From Phycomyces nitens (Eukaryota > Mucoromycota > Mucoromycetes > Mucorales > Phycomycetaceae): a stretch of DNA of 64,000 nucleotides. How positions within the stretch are numbered: position 1 is the first letter of the stretch; each line of letters begins with the position of its first letter. Location: the NCBI GenBank assembly GCA_022702545.1, contig JAHRBC010000004.1:5052001-5116000 (forward strand). Direction: 5' to 3'. Positions 35,514 to 44,963 of the stretch are shown one piece after another. The translations under genes were made by a program, and so were the position numbers. The notes below the pieces were generated by a model. That model saw only the letters and a program-made list of their open reading frames with translations, searched no databases and was not told where the DNA came from.

Positions 35514-36047
35514 TGACACGCAGGGTACTTGAGTTGGGTAAAGTAAGCAGTTACGGGACTATTATGAGAAAGGACGTTCAAGTTATCTAGTGTTTATAGC
35601 CGGGTTACTAGCTAGCAATGGCTGTTGTTCCAATTGGAGGTGTGGTAACGAGGAACAATACACTACTGTCAAGATGTGTCAAGACAATAGAGCTCCACTA
35701 CGGTTTTTGGATATGTCAAATGATATTTATGACTAGGCGTATGGAAATGAAATAAGCTGTCAATATATATATATAATGCTTTTAAAGAGGCTAAAGGTTA
35801 CTTTATTGTTCTTCACTAAACTTCCTCTTGTTAAATATATTGAGGTATTAAAGGGGGTAGTATGTTTAAAAAAAAAAGGTTATATTTCTCAGATAGCGTG
35901 GTCTAATAACCACTATATACAACACTCTCAAATAGCCTCCTCTGCCTCTGTACTCCTTTAACTTTAACCACTTCCAACTCCGCTCTATTTCGCCTGGCCA
36001 TTCTTTATCAAGGTGGCGGTCGCCAACCACACCCACCATCTCAGTAT
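35510..36047. mobile_element. Solo LTR copy 2 with 4-bp target site duplication
   Basis: The element spans 35514-36043 (530 bp), starts TGACACG and ends CCATCTCA, flanked by GTAT on both sides (35510-35513 and 36044-36047). It matches the 409-bp copy at 7460-7868 along most of its length. It is about 120 bp longer because of an extra block near 35830-35935 that includes an A-run. The element interrupts a minus-strand reading frame that can be followed on both sides. No internal retrotransposon domain is left. Confidence 0.78.
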
Positions 36048-36990
36048 GTTGTCGTTGTCTCCAACCACGGCGAGAAGATTACTAAATAAGATTTTTATTT
36101 TGCTGTCATTGAGTTCTGCCATAGCTTTGACAACAAGAGTTTTGTTCAGTTTTGCAATTGCAGGAGACTTGATCACCATAGCCAATTTCTTGGAAAATTC
36201 TTGAGGCAATCATGCTGAAATTCTCGTTGTCAATTGATTTTTTATGCCCTCAAAATCTGCATAAGTGAACACAGTCAACGGTTGGCAAAATCGACCCATG
36301 GCGAGATGGCTGGAAGAACGGCAAAGCATATACGTAGTCGGATGGTGGAATTGAGAACGTAATTGTCTCAATTGGCCAACTAGGTATGATGTTTGTATTG
36401 AACGTGCTTCTTTGTTCAGAGCAAGTGTGCTCGCCTTATTCCAACTTTCTTGATCAATGTATATTTTAGATGTCTGCGGCGAAAGTTGAACCGTTGACGA
36501 TGATGGCCCAATCTTGGGGTCTTCCAGGATATCCACGCGCATAGAAGAAGTGATCAGACTAGTGGACGCCAAGGTTGCGATAACAAGCTTGCTTCCATCT
36601 CTAGTGTTCTGAACACAAGGCCAAACATCACCATAGATGCTTTCTACCGGGGGGAAAGAGGAACTCGTGGATGTTGACACATCTCGATGAACGTCTACGC
36701 CTTTCGTCGTTCCGTATGATTCAATGGTGTTAATCATGACTGCTACACCAGACGAGACATTCAGCAAGATGGTCCCGGCCAAAACGCGAGCACAGGCAAA
36801 CTTCAGATTCGGCTCATGCTGCCAATCGCCGTTCAAGAGAGTCGAAACTTCATCATTTAGCTCAAGGTATGTTCGTTGCATCAGTAAGTTGCGCAGAGGT
36901 GAACCATGGATAAGGGACGCTAAGTTCGGACAAACGTTTGCTTCTATTCTGAAGGTTTCTCTCTTAAACCTCTTGCGAGGGGTCTATTTC
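36048..36990 (-). pseudogene. Unidentified ORF downstream of Helitron Rep, broken by stop and LTR
   Basis: A minus-strand frame runs from about 36984 through the ATG at 36881 to a TGA at 36210-36212. It then continues in the same frame (PQEFSKKLAMVIKSPAIAK) to the LTR insertion point. The visible protein is about 275 codons long, Ser/Thr- and Val-rich, and contains SYLVGQLRQLRSQFHHP and CQPLTVFTYADFEG. I do not recognise a family. It starts about 120 bp after the truncated Helitron Rep frame and has the same direction, so it may be Helitron cargo, a second Helitron ORF or an unrelated older gene. The internal TGA could derive from a CGA arginine codon. Confidence 0.55.
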
Positions 36991-37004
36991 CTGTCTATAT
37001 TTTT

Positions 37005-39325
37005 TTAAGTAAAATGAATAGGAAATTCTATATAGAGATACTGCCGAGAGACTTGATTGGCTGCATTGTATTTAAACCATGATGTCAGCGTTATGTTGGC
37101 GTTTGTGTTTGATAGCTGATCTGTATTGGCAGAATCACGATAGTACACTTGTTGAGAATTTTCAGTGTGTATAGCAAGTCTTTGGTGCATAGGATACTCC
37201 TGATGAAGCTTAAATGAGAATATTCTCCATGATGCTTCTGAGGCAGAAACATAACGTGCGTCAAGAAATTCACTGACTTTGTCTGTTTGCTCTACTTGCT
37301 GCTGTTGCTGATCTGAGGGCTGTACAGTTGCCATTGCACGATCGTGCCCTTTATATACATACTTGTAGAGGTATTTGACAGCTGAGACGGATGTGCTGAT
37401 CTCGACATTGATGTGGGCGTTGTACTTGGCACATAGGAAACGGTTGTGAGGAACCACCCAACAGTTATCTAACTCAACGGGACCTCTTTGGACAGATCTT
37501 CCATCTTGTCGGCGCTGATATACAGGGTATCCTGTTCCGTCTTCCATGGTTTCTTCGGCGAAGCTCTTAGGAAAGCGCTTTTGGCATCTGCCATTCTCCA
37601 TGCACCTGGAGTTGGGGTGGGTAGAACCACATGGACCATGCATCATATTACGATGGACAGTCGCATATGCCAATGGCTCTGTTTCGGGATCGGGCAACTC
37701 GGCCGAGACTATAAGGTCATAGTCTTCTACACTCGTTGGCTTGTCTTCCGTATGTAGAATCAGCAGAATATGAGCGTGGGGAAGGCCTCTCTTCTGGAAC
37801 TCGATGACATAGATGAATGCCTTGACCTTTCCCAAGACATGGTTCTTTGTCAAGTCATTCATGAGTTCTTTCAGCTTGAGGTTGAAGACTCGGGAGCAGA
37901 GATCAGGGCGGTCATTGGCCTTTTGTCCAGCCGAAAGAGCAAAGGAGATTTCTGGCCAAGTCGGATTGCAGGTAAATGTTACAAAGAGGTCAGACTTTCC
38001 AAGGTGGCGCACAATGCTCATTGCATCCTAGTACAATTGTCGCATATGGCGTGGACTGCCGATAAAAGAAGAAGGGAGGATTACTCGCCGGCCAAGATTT
38101 GCCAAACCATTGTCATTGAGGTTTATCGCATCCTGGACACCACTATAGAGGTCCACTCAGAGGCGATTCTGATTGCTCATTATGTAGTTTAGCCTGTTGT
38201 GCTCAAGCTTTGCATACATGTCAACAATGTACTGCTGAAAGAGGCGGCCAAAGAGGTGGAGGGGGTGCTGTGAGTTGGGGCGGTACATTAAGCGGCCAGC
38301 ATACCACTGCATAACTGTTATGTTTTTTCCTGACAACGACTTTGAGTTGATGGTCCAGCTATCATCGCCATGGGGGAAAAGCAATACATAATGAAGGGCA
38401 TCATAAGGTCGATGGTACTCATCAATCTTCTGGTGAAAATTGGTCTGGGTATGGAGGATAATGTCTCTGGTCATTCCGGGCCCATTGTTCATGATCAAGA
38501 CTGCGACTTCCTCGGCAGTTGGGCCATTATAGCGCCTATGGTCTTGGGGACCTTCAGCAAACAAGCGCAAAGTGAGATCTGTTGTATTAAGATTCTGGCG
38601 AGAGACTTGATCCATGGTTCTGAATAAAGAAACAAACGGATTTATCTCCATCAGGACAGACTGGACGTTCTCCGAAACTTGTCTCTTTAGGTAAGGTGCT
38701 TTTTGTTGGCGCTGTACGATCTGGGAGCCTGGATCGTAAATGTAGATTTGGGCAAATTGAGGTCTGGCAATCTATGTTTCGCTCATTGGCAAGTTAGATG
38801 CAACCCTGTGGCAAATATCATTATGGATTCTAAAGATGTAAGCGGCACCTCTATTATTGGCAATTGAAGAATCGATTTTTGCGCCCAAAGAAGTAAAGCT
38901 CATGGTGCTGTTGTAGCTTCTGATTTTGGAAAAGAAGTCTTTGCCGGCTGGTGTTGTGTAGCTAAGAGACTCTGCAATTCCAGTGGGAGTTGGCTCAAGA
39001 GGTGAGAGAACATGTTTTCCTTGGTAACAGCACATGCTGAAGGTTGAGTTGCTGTCGAAAGATTTTGAACATCTTTCATCATCCACATGGCACCATCACA
39101 AAATTGACTCAAATCCATTTTCCTTTTGTTGTCCACAGCTGGTTCGGTAGAAGCTAGCAGTCGAGCAACATTGCGCAGTCCAAATCTTTGGTTAATGGCA
39201 ACATTGTTCATACGACTTTTGTTAGGAAACTGAATGCGTGTGATGCGACAATGATCAGTTTCAAGGCAACGGCTGCATAGATGAACATGAACAAAAGAGA
39301 ATATGATTAATATAAGAATTTGCAC
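37005..39325 (-). pseudogene. Helitron Rep (HUH) protein, decayed and lacking the helicase
   Basis: Helitrons are rolling-circle transposons with a Rep/helicase protein. Reading down the minus strand: a Cys/His N-terminal part (39325-38900), then after a frameshift CCYQGKHVLSPLEPTP and NSTMSFTSLGAKID, FAQIYIYDPGSQ (about 38760), then LHYVLLFPHGDDSW (about 38350-38390). Last is the Rep core FVTFTCNPTWPEI (about 37970) and the HUH motif GLPHAHILL (about 37790), with KYLYKYVYKGHDRA (about 37350). The frame ends after EFPIHFT at 37005, where the family normally continues into the PIF1-like helicase; that part is absent. In-frame stops at about 38772, 38157 and 38036 fall at codons that are Gln or Arg in relatives. 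The element is inactive. Confidence 0.88.
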
Positions 39326-40429
39326 TACTAATATAACGATATATAATGGCTATTACATCTGCTACTCTCTGCAGGATACTTGTTCAATAGAGATTTCATC
39401 AATTGTAGTGATGCCAATAGGAAAAATAATTGTACTGGCAATAGAAACGTGAATCAGCATAACTAGATTGATGCAATTTTGAAAGAAATAAGATCTTATG
39501 TATGCATTTGATCATCGATTATTATGAGAAAAAGAAAGAGAGGATGATGATGCAATTTTTGTCAGTGATTATTTGAACATGACGTATATCCTCTCGGACA
39601 CGACATTTCTCTCAGACACGATGTTTTTCTCGTTCACGTTTTTGTTCTCGTACACGACATTTTTTGTGGAACGCGACGTTTCTTTCGTACACGACGTTTC
39701 TCTTGAACACGATGTTTCTCTCGTTCACGTTTTCGCTCATACACGATATTTTTTGTGGAACGCAACATTTCTTTCGAACACGATGTTTATTGATGGAGTA
39801 ATATTTCTAGATGTCATCGTGTTTGGACACTGGTTTAGAGTGTTATATTACGATTTGCACTCAATGGGATTAGAATACACTGAAAATAAAAGTTACAGTT
39901 AATATACCACCTCCATTATAAATTAAAATCTTTTTTAAAGCATGACATTTATAGAAGAAATGTTGAAGTCTTTGGGACCTGATATATCTGTTAGACACCG
40001 GACAGTAGGTTACAATTAAAATGTCTGGTGAAATAAAAACGCCCTGCCTCCATGTTTAGCGGGCAACAGACAGGTTATACGGGACTCACCAATACCCTTT
40101 GTGTCTGAAACCTTACCATTACCATAAAGCTTGTTTAACAATATTATTGTTTGTGTAGTGCTGAAAAACGTAGCCTCCCGTGGTATAACGCCGAGACATG
40201 GAGACTTACAGGGTATTATCCTTTCCCCTTTCCTTTACTCGATTTTTATCGATACTTTACCACGTTTACTTTAGGGTGTCTTCACCCAACCATACTATGT
40301 TTGCATATTCTCTCCCTCGTTGACGAGGTCCCTTTGCTTGTCATCCTACACGACACATTCATTTAATAACCCAGCTTAGACTCTTTTGTCCCTATTTGAA
40401 GGTGTACGAAAAGTCACTTGTAATGCCTA
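39326..40429. other. Spacer between Helitron and LINE relics with minisatellite
   Basis: AT-rich DNA without a recognisable gene. It includes the degenerate minisatellite listed separately; the 109-codon frame across that repeat (39573-39902) is a by-product of the repeat. Confidence 0.55.
39585..39792. repeat. Degenerate minisatellite, ACACGAYGTTTCTYT-type units
   Basis: Units of about 15-20 bp built on CACGAcGTTTCTcTcg recur about ten times with variation (CGACATTTCTCTC, CACGATGTTTTTCTCG, CACGACGTTTCTCTTG). Two copies of a longer block containing TTTTTTGTGGAACGC lie at about 39658 and 39748, so a higher-order duplication of about 90 bp is present. Confidence 0.7.
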
Positions 40430-41120
40430 TTATGTTTCTTGAACAAAGGGGGATGCACCAGACTTTGTTGCAATATCACTTGCTACAACAAACTGTCTTT
40501 TGTATGCTGATAATGCCGCCTTGATAGGGACGCCAGAAGATGTGCGGAAAATGTTGGCCGTTGCAGAGACACATTCAAATCTTTTTGGGTATAAATGAAG
40601 TCTATCCAAATGCAAAGTCCTCAATCCCCTGTCCGATCTGCCTCTTACTCTGTATGGAAATAACTTACCTTCTTTCATCATTTTCAAATACCTGGGAATT
40701 CCTTTTTCTTGCCATGGAATAGATCGAGCGGTACTATTTGCTCACTCTCAGAAGAAAGCTGTCGCAGCAATACATATGCTGGGCACTCTGGGTGTTCATA
40801 TGTTTGCGTTTGGTCTACCCGCAGCTATCCAGGCATATTTTCTTTTTGTTCGTCCCATTCTTGAGTACGGCCTAGCAGTTGTTTCCGCTGGTCGAATGGA
40901 CTCTGCCCCTTTGCAAAAGGCCCAAAATGCTTGTCTCTGGGCTTGTATTCGAAGGTCTAATACATCTATAGGTGTGATCTACATTGCCGCTTTGGCTGCT
41001 CTACCCAACATGTACACCCGACTTTAAGTTCTCCGAGCCAAGTTTCTTCGTCGTGCACTTACATTACCCTCAGCCTCCTTGCTCAAAGATGTTACCATGT
41101 AGCTAGAAATCACCAAAGCC
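40430..41120 (+). pseudogene. Non-LTR retrotransposon (LINE) reverse-transcriptase relic
   Basis: One frame gives the palm and thumb region of a LINE reverse transcriptase. It shows LLYADNAALIG (the YADD catalytic box with the second Asp changed to Asn), FKYLGIPF, then AIQAYFLFVRPILEYGL and APLQKAQNACLW. A TGA at about 40600 stands where a Trp codon is likely, and a TAA follows TRL at about 41026. Upstream finger motifs, endonuclease and a poly(A) tail were not found, so this is a fragment. Both the YADN change and the TGA are G-to-A type changes on this strand. Confidence 0.83.
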
Positions 41121-41669
41121 AAAACATAATAGGAAAGGCTTAGCCGTAATGTACTTTAGGAACATGTCCAACAGTTGGAAAAACATCAACCTCGGCTGAA
41201 ATTCTCGTTTAAAGAAACTTGTACCAGATACAATAATCACTCGCCCACCGAATATCAAGGCTTCATTGTAAACAACTTGTTTATCTACCGTATAAAATCA
41301 ATTCGAATCTTTACCAACTCCATGTGTATTGATTCCTGTAACCAGTTGTAGCTTTATTCTCAGAGTGGTTTGGGATTTGATCTTTTAGTAATACAAACAA
41401 GGTTTATCTAATATAAAAGAAGTGTAGCAAGTAGACTTTCTGGGGGGCAATAATATGAGTCTATTGTATGATTTAATCTATCAAACAAATATGTTTTGTA
41501 TGTATGTATTGCATGCGAGTATACAGTATCCAAGACAATGGATAAAAGGAGGGCTTAAATAAGCCGTTGGCTGTCTAGAATTAGCAGATTACTTTTTTAC
41601 TGATTGTGGTAAATTAAATATAAAGGTTCTACAAAAGAAAACTTGGGTGTTGATATTTTATCAAAGAAT

Positions 41670-42240
41670 ATGAGGTGGCAACCTTGTCATTCTAGATCTA
41701 CCTCACTGTATGAGCTTCATTGGTGAGCCAGATATCGTTTTCCATGATGAGCTAAAAGAGACTGTATACCAGCTTCATGGTGATGAAATGTAGATCTTTA
41801 ATCGTAGTCATACGTCTGTTAAGCTTTGTGGGAATATAACTGATAGGAACAACTGGTTTGTATCAATAGCTAGCTTTGCTTATTTATTAGCAGGGAAAAG
41901 AGTCAATTGAGGCTAGAATAATTTACCCGATCCTGGGAAAATCCCCCCTTTTTTTCCTACTTTGGATGGGATTTATGCCCGAAACAAAGTCTAGAACAGT
42001 GGCAACGACATCTTTACCTCTGGTAAATCAAATGGAGTCTCTAGATGACTAGCTTTACCATGATATGCTAAAATGCTTGTATTGTTGCCAGGTAACCATC
42101 ATTGGTATCAAATCAAGGGCTTGCTTTTGGATTTCTGGACTGTTCCTGCTGGTCTTGACTTCCTGATGAAAAGAGTCATGACAATATACTTCTTGTCTTT
42201 CATTTGCCGACCAACAAAGCTATTTAAAAATTGAATTTCT
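41670..42240 (+). pseudogene. Decayed reading frame of unknown identity
   Basis: From about 41670 a single plus-strand frame stays coding-like for about 190 codons, broken only by stops (TAG, TGA, TAG, TAG, TGA, TGA). It includes MSFIGEPDIVFHDELKETVY, NNWFVSIASFAYLLAGKRV and LPGNHHWYQIKGLLLDFW. Composition between the stops is protein-like with balanced residues. I do not recognise the family. It lies between the LINE relic and the NUDIX gene and is probably another dead mobile-element or duplicated gene fragment. Confidence 0.45.
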
Positions 42241-42460
42241 GATCTCTTTAATGTCTTTAATGTCTTTAATGCTTTCCAGAATAATCAGTCTACGACCGAT
42301 ATGCAAGTATTAAAAAAATTATATATAAAAAAATCCCTTGCTTTTTTTATATATATTCTCTGTTGCCATTCCTAATATTCTCTATAATCTTATTTAAACA
42401 CTAAAATAATGTGACACCTATAAAATAGCATCTCTTCACAGACAACCTCACTTTGGAAAG

Positions 42461-43681
42461 ATGTCCCAAAGTACTCTTGCCATCAGACCATCAGCAACGT
42501 ATGGTTTCTATGCACATTAAGATCACTTGGAACAATAAGGTTTTCATTAACCAGCTAAACTGATTGTCATTGTAAAAAGTCTCATTGTTGCTGCTCCAAT
42601 TCCCACGAATAATGTACTAGACGACAAGGACAGCGATTTCAGAGTGCTCATGTTGAAACGGTATTGAATGTATTTACCATAAACTATCTCGCTGATTCTC
42701 AACAGCATCAAAAAGTAATGGCAGGAGTAGCTTTGTCCATGCCCATGTGTTTCCTGGTGGAATTGTGGATTCATTTGATCATTTCACACATTGGAACTCT
42801 CTTCTTTCTGTCTCCAGCAAAGACCAAGAAGAAATTAAAGAGTCAGTTTGCATGATATCAATTGCAAGGCTCTTGGTGATATTGATCCATATTTCAATAT
42901 AGACAAAACACGTTGACGAGCAAGATTTGTGCCATTCGTGAAACATTTGAGGAATCGGGATTGCTAATTACCAATCCTCCTGCTCACACGGTCCCTGGAT
43001 TCTTGCCCGAAGAATGGAGAGACGTGGTTCACAAGGATCCTTCCCAATTCAAAGTGATGTGCCAAAAATACAATGTGAAGCCAGCCGTTGACAAACTTGT
43101 GCCATTCTCCAACTGGATCACTCCAACCATGGAGAAAAGACGCTACAATACTCAATTTTTCTTGACGGTTCTTGATCAGACAATTGACGAAGAACACAAG
43201 GAGACCGTAAAGATATCAGCGGATGGAAAAGAGACTGTCCAGCTCGACTGGTTTAGACCTGGCCAAGGTAAATATTGAGGAAAAGTAATTGATGCTTACT
43301 TTGTACTATTGCCTAGCCATCGAAAGCTGGAAAAACAAGGCAATTCAAATGTTTCCTCCTCAGTACTACACCATGTTGGAGTTGGCCAAGTTTGGCCATC
43401 ATAAGGACCTTTTGAAAATGGCAGGCATCAATGTGTTTAGAACCAGGGCTGGTCAGACAATTGAGATACTTCCTCAAGGAAACAAGATTGATGAAAACGA
43501 TAGCCTGGCCCTCAAAGGCTCAAAGGTATTCTTGTCTTTACCTGGGGATGAAGCCTACATAGGCCCAGATGGTCATGTAGGAATTCCCGGTAATTTTCAC
43601 CGGGTTTACATCAAGGGACCAATGGGTGGAGACATCAAGATTGTGAGAAATATAGACCTTGGAACACAGGCAAAGTTATAA
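42461..43681 (+). CDS. NUDIX hydrolase (NUDT19-like)
   Basis: NUDIX enzymes cleave nucleoside diphosphates linked to another moiety; the NUDT19 group acts on CoA and nucleotide derivatives. Proposed exons are 42461-42498, 42555-42660, 42716-42845, 42925-43267 and 43317-43681, about 327 codons. Motifs in order are IRPSA at the start, LIVAAPIP, RVLMLKRNGRSSFVHAHVFP then GGIVDSFDHF, and the Nudix helix AIRETFEESGLL (metal-binding glutamates present). Later blocks are FSNWITP and KRRYNTQFFL, typical of the group. The first splice junction is off by one base in my model (AC|GT donor gives TAA), so the first exon is uncertain, or the gene has a one-base lesion or error. Confidence 0.82.
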
Positions 43682-43862
43682 ATGAATGATTAAAATATGC
43701 TGTAAGAAAAATACAATCTTTATTGCCTTTTTCTTCTTCTTCTTCTTCTATGTACACAATATGAGTCGAGTATTTGGTTCTGATTTGTTAAATATGAATA
43801 AATGATGCCTAGGATGAAGTGTGAAATGAACATATATATACATGTACGTATATAAAGGATTC

Positions 43863-44963
43863 TTAGGAATATTGGGCAAAATCTGCAAAACTCTTGACTG
43901 AATGAAGTAACATATTCTGGGAACTCGGATCCTTCTCGGTCTCTCCAGTGTCCTCATTGGCCCAGTGTGTGACAGTTGTGAGAATTTCGTCTATAGTTGA
44001 TGGCTGAAAAAGCCATGAATAATCTCTAGAGACACCATCTTCAGGCGAGAGGTTCAATTCGAGCTGTGTTCCAGAAGACACTAGAATATAGCTGTTAAAG
44101 TGGGCAAGGATTCCTTTAACTTGAGCACGAGTTGCATTGTAGAGATATGGCAGGTTACTTGAAACCATATCTGACATGGCCTGTCTAATGTGCTTTCCAA
44201 TAAAGGTCTCTAGAGCGGAGAGCAATTGGGCGGAATTGTCATTTAGACAGACGCTCGATACAGTCAGGACTATTTCTGCGTCGGTTTGGCGTTGGTCAAG
44301 ATAATTGCTATACTGGGGATCTTCTTGTCCATCGTCCATTGAGTTTATAATCACATCTTGATTGTAATTGTCTTTGGCTGGGCATAATTGTACGACTGAG
44401 TATTCGATAAATGATTGAAGAGACGTCTTGTCGAGAGCAGATGCATGCATATTCCACATTGCAGGAACTCTGTCTTCAATGTAAGCTATCAATAACATAT
44501 ATATATTAGAATATCAAGAGTATATATGCTCCAAGTGATCGCCATCTTTACCTGCTACGGCATTCCGAAGTTGATGCTTTAGAATCTGAACATCTACTGA
44601 TGAGCTAGAGTTGATGACCAGTTGCTCTGGTAACTTTGCAGTGAGTTGAATGGTGTCTTGAAAGAAAAGCGAGATCTTTTTCGAGACTAGCAGATAGGCA
44701 TTTTCGAGGTGTTCGAATAATAGGTGGGTGGTCAATAGATGCGAAAAATGGGACACGTCGACTCTGTAGTCTTTGGCTGTGTCCAGTTGAATGTTATTTA
44801 AGACTTGGGGACTTTGGATGTTGAATGGCTTATTGGCTGCATAGGGGGGGTCTACTGCGCTTGAGAGTGGTACCGGAAAAGCATGGCTCACAAATCCAAA
44901 AATCCAAACGAGGGCAAAAGCAAGAAGCCAACAACAGGAAGATCTTGGCCAGCTTGCTTTCAT
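43863..44963 (-). CDS. Secreted protein, unknown family
   Basis: Two exons (44552-44963 and 43863-44485, intron of 66 bp) give 344 residues. The N-terminus is a signal peptide: a basic start, a hydrophobic core around CCWLLAFALVWIFGFV, and a likely cleavage after SHA at about residue 28. The mature part is acidic to neutral, mostly helical-looking, with N-glycosylation sequons (INSSSS, LYNATR) and no C-terminal membrane anchor. Cysteines are few. I do not recognise a domain. It is convergent with the NUDIX gene (stops about 180 bp apart). It is probably a cell-wall, vacuolar or extracellular protein; the function is unknown. Confidence 0.75.

Noticed and set aside
39573..39902. 109-codon frame with repeated His-Asp-Val-Ser
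   Set aside because: Explained by the minisatellite.
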